Made by a program: the position numbers and the translations under genes | Notes under the pieces: generated by a model | The model's database searches: none | What the model saw: only the letters and a program-made list of their open reading frames with translations | Told to the model about the DNA's origin: nothing | Shown here: one piece after another, positions 24,667 through 33,206 of the stretch | How positions within the stretch are numbered: position 1 is the first letter of the stretch | Layout: every line of letters begins with the position of its first letter | NCBI GenBank assembly: GCA_029339505.1 | Contig: JAQISU010000346.1 | Location: 1,313,001 to 1,377,000, forward strand | From: Unio delphinus | Taxonomy: Eukaryota; Mollusca; Bivalvia; Unionida; Unionidae | Direction of reading: 5' to 3' | DNA length: 64,000 nt

Positions 24667-25208
24667 TTATATCGAAAAGGTGTTTTTTATATGATGTGGT
24701 AATTTCATGGTATGATTGTTTATCAGTGGTAAACTCAGACTTCGTTGGTTCAGGTAGTGGTGGGATTTCAGGCCATCCCGGCCCAGTATAGTTCTTATCG
24801 AACTCTGATAGATATCTACGGCATACCCAGATGAGTTTATCTCAATGGCAGATGATAGTGTTGGTTCATAAACTGTTATAGCGATTTTCGATTCCTTTCC
24901 AATAATGGATTTTATTCTGTGTTGTAATTCTTTATTGATCTGTTCGATTTGGTAGGACCCAGATGGTAACAAAACAACATTCCAGTCTGGAGTTCCGTCC
25001 TGTTTATTCTTACCAATGGATTATTCGGTTGCCAACTATGGTATACTCGTAATTTTGCCAGTGCTATGTCCTTCACTGGAATCGCAATAGGGAAATTCAC
25101 ACTGAATTCAGGATTTGTTGAGGTTATTGAGATCATGCCGGTTTTCACCGGAGTTTTATTTTCCACTATTTGTTGATGTAGTTCTTGCGATGTCGCCAAT
25201 GTATTCAT
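24667..25208 (-). pseudogene. Polinton vertex/minor-capsid-like protein, frameshifted
   Basis: Two overlapping minus-strand frames make one protein. The N-terminal part (from ATG at 25208) has PIAIPVKDIALAKLRVYHSW. The C-terminal part has LLPSGSYQIEQINKELQHRI, then YAVDI and SIRTILG. The pattern 'G-S/A-Y-x-I-x-x-I-N', followed by a short beta strand and then a (I/L)LG block, is a conserved Polinton protein family that I associate with virion structure. I cannot prove that it is the penton. The frame break lies near 24950. The start overlaps the end of the membrane-protein gene by about 50 bases, as in compact viral genomes. Relic 1 preserves the central block. Confidence 0.6.
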
Positions 25209-25672
25209 GCTGTTTGTCTAATTTTGACATTGCGGAATCATAAACTCGTACCATCGCGGAAAACTCACTATCGGATATTAATGTATCATAGAGAGACAAC
25301 GATATCATCGAGGATAACTGCGAATTTGCTGTTGACACAACATGAAAATTAATTACGCAATCCTATAGTTTACGCTGTCTATATGATGATTTTTGTTGTT
25401 GTTATTATTGGAATTATTCCCGCGATTTTTGTCGCCGCGGATATACAAATTGGAAAAGCTATCGGGGCAACCATTGTCACTGAAGAGAGTATAATACCGG
25501 CTCCAGTAATTACACCTGACACCAAGTACACGGCAACGTCAACTGCGGTAATTCTTAGTCGATATTTTTTTTATATTTTTACTTGGTACTCCTCAGTGAG
25601 TGTTTTGAGTTTAGTTTGAAATTCTCTGACTTGATCATAGCGTTACTGCTGCGATGCTGCCATTGATGACAT
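25156..25672 (-). pseudogene. Polinton membrane protein
   Basis: Minus-strand pieces in order are a start MSSMAASQQ at 25672, a helical segment with EFQTKLKTLTEEYQVK, a basic KKYRLRIT block, a long hydrophobic stretch (about 40 residues, rich in Ile/Val/Ala/Gly, probably one or two membrane spans), and a C-terminal helical part with LYDTLISDSEFSAMVRVYDS. The last part matches a C-terminal pattern (S-D-x-E-F after a helical repeat) that I know from many Polinton membrane proteins. Two in-frame stops and a frameshift break it. The ATG is preceded by AATAAATAAA. The long plus-strand frame at 25383-25619 is the antisense of its hydrophobic stretch. Confidence 0.6.
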
Positions 25673-25692
25673 TTTATTTATTACAACAGATT

Positions 25693-26655
25693 TCAGTTAA
25701 GTTGTTTACCCAAATCCGCAGCTAATTCCACATACCATGTTATTGAAACCCTAGCCAAATTATTATCGGTGGATGTTATTGTGAATCGTTCAGTTGTTTC
25801 TTTGTCGATGATTGTTGATATCATATTGTTGACCCCAAATGAACTCGTTGATGAAATATTAAATTGAGTCGGCGACACTAGTGTTAATCGATAAATACCC
25901 TTGACATCCGTGGTGATATCTAGTTTGTTGTTTGTAGGGCTCACGCAAATGATCCGTGTTGAATCGTGTATACAAAGTTGTTTGTTTTCTCATGAGGAAT
26001 GTTTGTTTTTTCAATGATTTTTATCATCCTGGATGCATCATCTCTGATTGCCTCGATGGTGTTTTTCATCTCTTCGGTGATTTTTTTTTACATCTATGAG
26101 TTTTATCCTGAGTTTATCTAATGAGACTCCAAAGAATTTCTCAATGAGATTTTTACGAAAAGTTGAAAATTTCTCGACATGATCTTCATACCTAGATTGT
26201 AATGCTGCTAATTCTATGATAGCAGATTTTATCTCTTCTAGCTTCAGTGTGGTCACCGGTGGATTTCTAAAGAAATTTAATATCGGTGTATCAATCTTGT
26301 CAGCTATTTTTCTTTGTAATTCAGGCAATTGATCAAATTATGTTTTATGATCATCATACTTATCATTGAGTGAGTTATTTTATCCACAATAGTTGAAACG
26401 AGAACGCCCGGTTCGAGATTGCCCTGCTCGGAAAATACCGCGATAGTATTTTCACCTGCATCCCGATAAGATATTACCCAGGGAAACATTACTCGTTTTC
26501 AATTTACCCTGGCGATTTTCAAATACAACTGTTTCATTGGGGTCAACACTTGCGAGGTTTAGCATCTCGGTTATTTCATCTTTGATTTTTTTTATGTCAC
26601 CGGTTGCATATATTTCCGCGGTAGGTTTTTTCAACCCTGAGAGAGATCTTCCCAA
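25693..26655 (-). pseudogene. Polinton fibre/spike protein with coiled-coil shaft
   Basis: Four minus-strand frame segments follow one another without other genes between them. They are an N-terminal anchor with KKIKDEITEML and VVFENRQGKLKTSNVSL (26452-26655), a Gly-rich/beta stretch (about 26390-26470), and a coiled coil with LKLEEIKSAIIELAALQSRY (26038-26328). Last is a beta-rich C-terminal block (25693-25944) that could be a head domain. The anchor is shared with the relic 1 fibre, while shaft and head are not. At least three frameshifts or stops occur. The fibre function is inferred from architecture and position. Confidence 0.6.
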
Positions 26656-26672
26656 ATATCAATCATTATACT

Positions 26673-27083
26673 CTACGATCTCTTTAAAAAGCGATTACTC
26701 GTATATTCGTGTACGGTTTTATGGGATGGTTTTCCCGATGATGAAATAGCGTCGAGGATATTCAATACTTCTATGCCGCATAGTTTTGGGTCATTCATTG
26801 TCTGTGTTGGTAGCGTGGAATACCAACGAGGGGTGTTTAATTGTTGTATATAACGCATAAACTCTTTAAGTGGCGCTAACCCATATGAATCGAAATAAGT
26901 AATCACACGCCGATCAATCGCGTATGCAACCCAGTGAGTTCCAGGTCCGGTGCTGTTATCGAGATAAATGATACCGGTTTCAACGTTAATTGGTTGTTGT
27001 GGTAATTGATCTCTCATAAAAACACCTCTAAAGTTTTTTATCGCTAGTTTTTTAGCAGCATCGACTCAATCAAAATTTGACAT
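26673..27083 (-). pseudogene. Adenain-type (C5) maturation protease
   Basis: It shows GTHWVAYAID (catalytic His), ITYFDSYG (catalytic Asp) and PKLCGIEVLN (catalytic Cys), in the order and spacing of adenovirus-type proteases; numbering from MRDQLP these are His28, Asp43 and Cys80. The N-terminal block with FRGVFMRDQLP is also family-typical. The family cleaves capsid and core precursors during maturation. The likely start is ATG at 27083, but TGA at 27066-27068 interrupts the sixth codon, leaving a downstream Met at 27017 as the next in-frame start. Downstream of that stop the frame is clean to 26673, so this is one of the least damaged genes. Confidence 0.9.
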
Positions 27084-27186
27084 GGGAACTATAGGTTCTC
27101 GCGATATTGTTATTAAATTGTCTCTGGTATTCTCAGACCGTTTCTGCTGTACTATGAATGCGGAGTTCCTGGTGGTCTTAGACCCT

Positions 27187-27531
27187 TTACTGATCTTTTC
27201 TTTTTTTGTATCCCTTTCCAGTTGCTTTCTTTAGTGCCATCCCTTCCACTGTACCAACGGCTCCTAACGCAGCAGCTTTCGCCACCGCTGGAGCCGCTGC
27301 CGTAATCAACGCTGGTAACTCAGCTAACAGTGGGAATATACCACCTGATTTTATCATGTCTTTGATCGCAGCCGCAGAGAGAGAGAGTGACTTGAACCCC
27401 TTTTGTATTGTTGATAGCATCTCTGAAATGCTTAATCTTACGAGTTGTCAGTCCACATTTTTTAGCTGAATCCGATTGCATTTTTTAATTTGACCAGGAG
27501 TTAACGTAACACTAACATGACTATATGACAT
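27187..27531 (-). pseudogene. pX/pVI-like small capsid or core protein
   Basis: It starts at ATG 27531 (preceded by TTAAATAAA) with MSYSHVSVTLTPGQIKK. 'V-(T/K)-L-(T/S)-x-G-Q' near the start is a conserved opening of a Polinton small-protein family. After frame breaks the 77-residue C-terminal part (27187-27420) contains IKDMIKSGGIFPLLAELPAL, an Ala-rich amphipathic/hydrophobic stretch and a basic tail with KKRKDQ. Such proteins are protease substrates and act in membrane disruption or DNA condensation in adenoviruses; the role here is inferred. It sits between protease and MCP. An inverted remnant is present in relic 1. Confidence 0.65.
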
Positions 27532-27560
27532 TTTATTTAATAACAGATTGATCTAATTGT

Positions 27561-28558
27561 CTACATGTTTTCTACTGGTGCATCAACTACTCTCATCCGT
27601 CTACCAACACCTTCGAGTAGCATTGATTTGTCACTGAGAATGACATCAATTGCTCTGTAATTAGTACCACCAGGAGGGTTTACACGAGCTCGAAAGTGTA
27701 TATCAACGACGGACTGTCTGGTTAAGTCAAGATGTTCCAACGAAAAGTAGTAGATGGGATATTGATTTTTAAAATCCAATTGTGATATTTGTAGACCAGT
27801 ATCTACATTATTATCACGTCCCATAAATGTCAACAAACGATGATACGCGCGTGCTATTTGGTTTTGTCCGTAATTAAGTAAAATATCATCGGATGGTTCC
27901 TGTTGACCATTTATCCTTAAGTATACTTCATTAACACCGAGTTGATCAAATATCATATGGCTGAACACCTGAGAATTTAATCGAGCAGTATTCTGTAACT
28001 CAACAAATATATGCCGCGGTGCAGCAATGCCTTGTTTTGATGCCATGTGCCATGTAAATACACCATTAATACTAGTCTCAATAGTATCCGTGGTCATTGT
28101 TAGCCATGATAGCAATGATTTTCCTCCATGATCCATAAATGATAGTAATTTTTCTTCTGCGGTGATTGAAGGAGTCATTACTGGTATTTACAGGGAGAGT
28201 TTTGATATGATTACTTTACCAGCAGCAACACCAGCACCATGCCAGATTGCATCATTATCATCCCCCTTTCGCGAGAGTTCTACTGTATGTTTCGCTCCAT
28301 AGATAACATTTCTAACATTTCTGCAAAATCCAAATATATGAGATAGTGGAATCGCGCATGAGAATAATATACGCTGTCCTTGCAACATTTCTACACGTGT
28401 TGCAAACCCTAGGTTGTAATTTCGAAGGCTGTGTCAGGGGACGATTTGAACATTTTGTTATATATTTCTTGATCTAAATCGCGATCTCGCTCGCGATTTC
28501 AATTCACTTCCCGCTATCATATTTGCAGTAATATTTCCCTGAGTGTCTTATCCTTCAT
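27561..28558 (-). pseudogene. Double jelly-roll major capsid protein
   Basis: Two collinear minus-strand segments in the same frame are separated by TAA at 28188-28190. The upstream one carries CAIPLSHIFGFCRNVRNVIY and the downstream one carries GVNEVYLRINGQQEP and GGTNYRAIDVIL. These are hallmarks of Polinton/adintovirus MCPs (hexon-like, T-number icosahedral shells). The N-terminal region is also defective. Between MKDKTLREILL (about 28558) and the IPLSHIF block there are only about 78 codons with stops, whereas relic 1 has about 190 codons there, so about 110 residues of the first jelly roll are lost. The C-terminal half is intact to the stop at 27561. Confidence 0.9.
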
Positions 28559-28597
28559 TGTTCAGTGATACTATTTTTTGATCCACTGTGTTGTTTA

Positions 28598-28930
28598 TTA
28601 TTTTGCTAATAATTTCCCTAGATGGTAGTGGTCCATTGCTTTTTTCACCGGTTTCTTTTGTCGCCGAACTAACGCTACTAGTTTTTCTTTAGCCGCGGCA
28701 AATGCTTTCCCGGCAACATCACCAACAGCGCTAATACCCTTATCACGAATAACATCAATAGCTTTCATCGATAATTGTTTTGCTTTTGGTGCTATTTTTG
28801 GAGCCATTCTTGTAAACAACCCTGCAATGGCATTGCCGAGACCATCTCCATAGTACGCTCTATAAACCGGCAATCGTGAGTTTACGATGTAGGTCATGGT
28901 TGGTTTTTTGTGGTTGTAGTGTATAATCAT
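28598..28930 (-). CDS. Polinton small basic protein
   Basis: This intact 110-residue frame has an N-terminal PVYRAYYGDGLGNAIAGLF and a Lys/Ala-rich helical rest. The opening 'Y-(R)-x-x-x-G-x-G-(L)' is a known opening of a small Polinton virion protein, and the G-x-G stretch could be a protease-processing context. This is inferred by analogy with adenovirus core proteins; the precise role is unknown. The likely real start is the second Met (12 residues in), because the first lies beside the AT-rich motif TATTTAAATAAG. It lies just upstream of the MCP in transcription order. Confidence 0.65.
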   Translation of the reverse strand: MIIHYNHKKPTMTYIVNSRLPVYRAYYGDGLGNAIAGLFTRMAPKIAPKAKQLSMKAIDVIRDKGISAVGDVAGKAFAAAKEKLVALVRRQKKPVKKAMDHYHLGKLLAK

Positions 28931-28999
28931 CTTATTTAAATACTATTTATCTAATCGAAAATTGGTAGCCATTTCAGTGATTAGTCACTATGATAATCA

Positions 29000-29542
29000 T
29001 CAACGAGTTCATGAATAAACTATCGGTACACACCAATATCCATGATACCATCTTCAAATAGTCGTCTGCAGATATCATCTGCCTCATTAATTATTTCCGG
29101 CGAGTTATTTCCAGCTCGTTTCCCTCCTACGAGAACTTCTAATCGTGATATATCTCAGAAAATATTATTTGGACAACAAACTAAACCACTACCTGAAACT
29201 CCGCTTGGATATCCACCCGCGAATTTTTCAGTTGTACCAGTTGCATCCTGCAAAGAGGATTTCGCTATATCAAAAAGTTTTGATTGCTCTGGTAATCTAA
29301 GAAATCAAGGATCTGATTGTGTTGTTGATGATGATTCAACTTATTTGTATTTCATCCATAAGTTCATTATATGTTTTATCATCGTGTGATATCTTATTAG
29401 GTATATTCGCTATCACACGATATAATCCATTTCTCCACGATTTTTTATCAGGGAGATTATAATCATGGTGGATATAATTTCTTCTGTGAGGAAAACTCCG
29501 AACGATAAATTCAGCTATTTCTTTAGTAGTATTAAATCTCAT
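29000..29542 (-). pseudogene. Conserved Polinton protein, function unknown
   Basis: The N-terminal frame (29336-29542) starts MRFNTTKEIAEFIVRSF and has a helical middle. After a frameshift the C-terminal part contains RLEVLVGGKRAGNNSPEIIN followed by an Asp/Leu-rich helix. The 'G-G-x-R-A-G-N-(N/S)-S/x' block is a conserved Polinton signature of unknown function. At least two stops are present. An AT-rich AATAAAAATATG context precedes the start. Relic 1 has a homologue at 10060-10649 in the same place. Confidence 0.6.
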
Positions 29543-29596
29543 ATTTTTATTTCATTTAATTTACTCGAAAGAAATTTAGTATTGAAGGAAACTCGT

Positions 29597-30035
29597 TCAC
29601 TCTTTTTCTTGTTCTTGTTCAGTATAATCCTCCTGTTTTTGTTCCTCACTTTCCTGTTCTTCTTCAACAATATCACCCTCTTGTTGTTGTTCCTGTTTAA
29701 GTCGTGCAGTAGCTATTATATCACCAGGAAGTGTTTATAGGGATATTTTGTTTGCTTGGATCCCTTTGCTATTTTTTCAAGTACAGGGAAAAGAGCTGTT
29801 TTTCCTTTCTGTTCCTCAGTAATATCTCCCAATATAGCTTTTTCAGTGGTTAATGCGGCTTCCTTAGTAGCAGCAGTTACTGGCTTAAATAATTGTTCAG
29901 TGTGCGTTGTAAAATCGGTTTGAAATTCTTCCCTTGCTTGTAAGATATTTCTGACAGAGTCACGAACCGAATAAATCTCTTTATTGCGGCTAATCGCTCG
30001 CGAACTAATTTAGTTGCTAAAGGTTCACCTACCAT
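29597..30035 (-). pseudogene. Conserved Polinton helical protein with acidic C-terminus
   Basis: It starts MVGEPLATKLVRERLAAI at 30035. After a frameshift it continues as a helical protein (DSVRNILQAREEFQTDF, then THTEQLFKPVTAATKEAAL). It ends in a Glu/Gln-rich tail (29597-29700) with EEEQESEEQKQEDYTEQE. A stop or frameshift lies between body and tail. Function is unknown. Relic 1 keeps the TEQLF block (10740-10985). Confidence 0.55.
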
Positions 30036-30454
30036 TATAAACTAATATATGATCTAAATTGTAAGCGCGAAATCCATGGATGCCCACCCACCCCGAAATT
30101 CTAAGGACAGGTATGATAATGTTTTTCATTACTTCCTTGTTCGGTGATAAATCACCGAGACAAAATCTCCGTGCAAAAAAAGTACACATACTTGGAAGGG
30201 TATTATAGAATTTGCACCTATGCAAATTCATTCCGTGTGAGTAAGCATTCCTGTCTTTCTAGTCGCTAGGTATGAGTTTCAATTGACATGTACAATGCAG
30301 TACAAAACTGATTTTACAGAATAGTGTTAGATGTGTTCACTACGATGATGCGGTAGTCAAGAGGATCATTCACAGTGTTTTCAAGTGTAATATTCTGCCT
30401 GATGATATTTTTAATCGTTTTGATTTTTGAGTTTATTGTGCGTTTGACTTGATA
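30036..30454. other. Gap between Polinton genes
   Basis: No supported gene. An open frame at 30025-30231 on the minus strand has an unnatural composition and no homologue in the other copies. Confidence 0.4.
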
Positions 30455-30739
30455 CTACTGGCCATGTTCGGCCCTGACCATTTCGGCTGCTGCGAATAAC
30501 GGGATGAATTTTTTAATGTCGTTGCAAAATGCAAGTGAGTCGATCACCGCATGCTGAATTCTTTTAATCAACGCATACTGCCTTGGAAGGACGTATCTAT
30601 TATTCTGAGTGCTATCATCGATATCTTGAAAATCAGAGAGAATCTGATTACAATCTAATTTATCTGACAATTGTATTGTTTGATTTTTCAAATTTGAAAT
30701 CTCATTTATAATGTCATTCATATGTTCGACATTCATCAT
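30455..30739 (-). CDS. Small alpha-helical Polinton protein, unknown function
   Basis: The intact 94-residue frame is almost entirely helical, with heptad-like LKNQTIQLSDKLDC and a C-terminal AFCNDIKKFIPLFAAAE. I do not recognise it. Its position, next to the structural block and facing the tandem-repeat region, and its normal composition support a real gene. Confidence 0.5.
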   Translation of the reverse strand: MMNVEHMNDIINEISNLKNQTIQLSDKLDCNQILSDFQDIDDSTQNNRYVLPRQYALIKRIQHAVIDSLAFCNDIKKFIPLFAAAEMVRAEHGQ

Positions 30740-30827
30740 ATGATGATTTATATATCTAATACAAAAAATTAGGGGTCAGTTTCGACCCTTTTTCGTACGG
30801 TACAATATCCATTCGCTTTAAGGTGTC

Positions 30828-31240
30828 ATCAACATGTTATCACGTCTAGAGATATACATGTATTCTTAATTAAGTTATATACCATCGATCTCCATTCACT
30901 CTATAGTGTCATCAACATCTAATCGCGCCTAGAGATATACATGTAATCCTAATTAAGTTATATACGATCGATCTAAGGTGTCATCAACATCTTATATCAC
31001 GCCTAGAGATATACATGTAGTCTTAATTAAGTTATATACGATCGATCTCCATTGGTTCTAAGGTGTCATCACGCCTAGATATATACATGTAATCTTAATT
31101 AATTTATATACGATCGATCTAAGGTGTCATCAACATCTTATCACACCTAGAGATATACATGTAGTCTTAATTAAGTTATATACGATCGATCTCCATTGGC
31201 TCTAAGGTGTCATTAACATCTTATCACGCCTAGAGATATA
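30828..31240. repeat. Tandem repeat region inside the Polinton, possible origin or control region
   Basis: Six imperfect units of about 65-80 bp alternate in length. Each contains GGTGTCATCA, CCTAGAGATATACATG, the palindrome CTTAATTAAG and the palindrome-rich CGATCGATCT. Longer units add CCATTGGCTCT. No coding potential is seen. Palindromic AT-rich iterons at a strand-switch-proximal, non-coding spot suggest an origin or enhancer, but this is only inference. Confidence 0.8.
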
Positions 31241-31244
31241 CACG

Positions 31245-31955
31245 AGAAACCCCATTTGGTATCCCTAAAATACCTTCGTATAATAGAGACCCAGAGGTCA
31301 CATATATAAGACAACACAACCCCATGTGGGCCTCTCAGGTGTTATTTACATCTGATCAGACCCAGGGGCACCACAAAGCATAGTCTCCGTGTGAAGATCT
31401 GACCCGTCAAATAACGGTTTAGAACCTCAGAAGGTATTCTTGGTGTTTGACGTCCCATAACACATAAGTATTTACAAATGATATATGATATTTACAAGAG
31501 TTGATAAAACAATACAAATAGGACAATACAACACATAAGGGGTTGATCTACATTCTGTAGTAAACCTTCAAGAACTGTACTGTCGACAAAAATGCCTGCC
31601 ACGAAATTCGAAAGCTGGGCCTCGGTACGAGATCCAGCCGCGTACGGAAGACGGTAATGTTGAAATCTACAGGTATATACTTTTGAATATAATATGTAGT
31701 TAGAGTATGTATCACGTAAAAGGGTTTAACGGATGGTGTATACTGCAGATGAAAATTGTAGCTCAAAATCGTAAACAAAATTATAAATTTTCTAGTCAAA
31801 CCAACACAAAAAGCAATTCAGTCAGACCATGAGTCATCGAAAAATCCCATTGAGATCCGTGACAACAACAAACGAGTTATCTCTGTTTCAAAAACTACAC
31901 ACACATGCCTACAAGAGTTATTCCCTTTTGGTATTATATATAATAGTACCAAATA
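31245..31955. other. Non-coding interval inside the Polinton
   Basis: No supported gene. I looked for DNA polymerase B motifs here on both strands by eye and saw none. Confidence 0.45.
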
Positions 31956-31960
31956 CAATT

Positions 31961-32445
31961 TTAGAATTGAATTTTATTTAAAGTTCGATTGGAAAGTGCA
32001 GATTTAGTAATATAATTCTCTGCAACATATTGTACTGAGGACTCGCAAATATCAAAATACCTGCCGGCTTTAGTCATTGGTTGAAATACTCTTTCTTCGT
32101 TAGTTGATGTATTTATAGATTTCATAGGTCTTTTTCCAATTGATTTATAAGTACCAGTTTTCCCAAATGCAGTATTCTCACTCTGTCTGATAGCTCGTAA
32201 GTTCGATAAAAAAATTATCATTATTTATTACTTTTATGTGATCAATCACAAAACCATCCGGGATTTCTCCGTTAAATACCTCGTAGACAAATCGATGACA
32301 AAGATATCTTTTCTTTCCAGCACCAAATATAAGATATCCAAGATTATTAACAGCACAGACTGGTTTCTTCAGCTTGCGGTGTCTGACAATACCTTAACGA
32401 GATGCTTCATAATCGATGATCGTAGGATGTGGTTGAAATTCTTGG
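31961..32445 (-). pseudogene. HNH homing endonuclease-like gene (HNH_3 plus NUMOD1-like tail)
   Basis: Reading the minus strand: KLKKPVCAVNNLGYLIFGAG, then CHRFVYEVFNGEIPDGFVID and the core IDHIKVINNDN, then NLRAIRQSENT. This is the H...DH...NN...NLR...N layout of HNH_3 homing enzymes. The C-terminal part has VFQPMTKAGRYFDICESSVQ and KSALSNRTLNK, a pattern like NUMOD1 DNA-binding helices. A frameshift sits at an A7 run (32208-32214) and one stop lies near the N-terminus. In phages and large DNA viruses such genes are selfish nicking/cleaving elements. It lies in the Polinton between the structural genes and the helicase side. Confidence 0.75.
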
Positions 32446-32489
32446 TTTATTTATATACTATATAGTATTTGTCTAATTCATTATTTGGT

Positions 32490-32753
32490 TTAATTCTTAC
32501 TTGAGAATCCATTAATGAAGTCTTGAGGTGTTCTAATGATTTTGTCAGAGTCAGAGTCGGAATCTTTGATGGAGTTTTTAACGGAATCTTTGATTCTCTT
32601 ATCATAATAGCGCTTTAGTTCCCTATATAGCTTACCACCACAATTCAGACACAATTGCGACTTATACCGCACACCCACCCCACATCGTATGCAAGGCAGC
32701 GGCCCCAAAAGATCCACGCCGTATGCTTTGTGAATGATATCCGCAGAATTCAT
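32490..32753 (-). CDS. Small zinc-ribbon protein
   Basis: The intact 87-residue frame has CIRCGVGVRYKSQLCLNCGG, two C-x-x-C pairs 13 residues apart, typical of a zinc ribbon. A basic helix (KLYRELKRYYDKRIK) and an acidic Ser/Asp tail follow. It could be a transcription or nucleic-acid-binding factor. It is divergent from the helicase gene, with about 105 bp between them. Confidence 0.6.
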   Translation of the reverse strand: MNSADIIHKAYGVDLLGPLPCIRCGVGVRYKSQLCLNCGGKLYRELKRYYDKRIKDSVKNSIKDSDSDSDKIIRTPQDFINGFSSKN

Positions 32754-32857
32754 TTCTGCATGATTTGTTACAGACAGTTACTGATCCTATCATAAGCCAC
32801 TTACAGTGATTCATTATACACATAATTCTTTATTTAAATACTTGTTTTAATTATAAT
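32754..32857. promoter_or_regulatory. Divergent intergenic region with AT-rich promoter-like motif
   Basis: This 104-bp region separates the divergent zinc-ribbon and helicase-protein starts. It contains TTTATTTAAATACTTG, the same kind of motif as TATTTAAATAAG beside the start at 28930. The bidirectional promoter role is inferred from gene layout. Confidence 0.45.
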
Positions 32858-33190
32858 ATGGAGGAGTTCGAGAGATTATCTAAAATAAAACCCTGGAAAA
32901 ATGGTAAATACAATTTCGATAGAGTATCCACTAATAAACCCGATAAGGGTCTAATAAGTGATAGAAGCATGATAGGTAAAATCCATGATGCATTTAATGA
33001 ATTCAAGCGCGATGGAGCATCTCACTTTTCGAATCGATGGTGGTATTGATGCTATTATGAACGACGAAAGAGCAGCAGTCTCGCATCTTGACCAGAAGAA
33101 GTATCTTTTAAAGAGAAATTCATTATCCTCTCAGGAACGGGAAATCGGATTATACGCGACAAATTTGAACCCATCTTTAAAAAAATAAAA
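32858..33190 (+). pseudogene. N-terminal part of the Polinton replication protein
   Basis: ATG at 32858 follows an AT-rich promoter-like stretch. The frame starts MEEFERLSKIKPWKNGKYNF and runs to about 33000. Coding character then passes through two further frames (RIDGGIDAIMNDERAAVSHL, then KFIILSGTGNRIIRDKF) up to about 33190. The blocks have normal composition and lead directly into the helicase frame, so they are most likely the start of the same protein split by frameshifts. The domain is not recognised. Confidence 0.45.
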
Positions 33191-33206
33191 TAAAGGAACT
33201 GGCACT

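Noticed and set aside
25383..25619. 78-residue hydrophobic plus-strand ORF
   Set aside because: Antisense of the Polinton membrane protein; the minus strand carries the conserved basic and C-terminal blocks.
27206..27469. 87-residue Ala-rich plus-strand ORF
   Set aside because: Antisense of the pX-like gene, whose minus-strand product is conserved in relic 1.
30025..30231. 68-residue minus-strand ORF
   Set aside because: No conserved block, unusual composition, and it overlaps the start of the better supported 29597-30035 gene.
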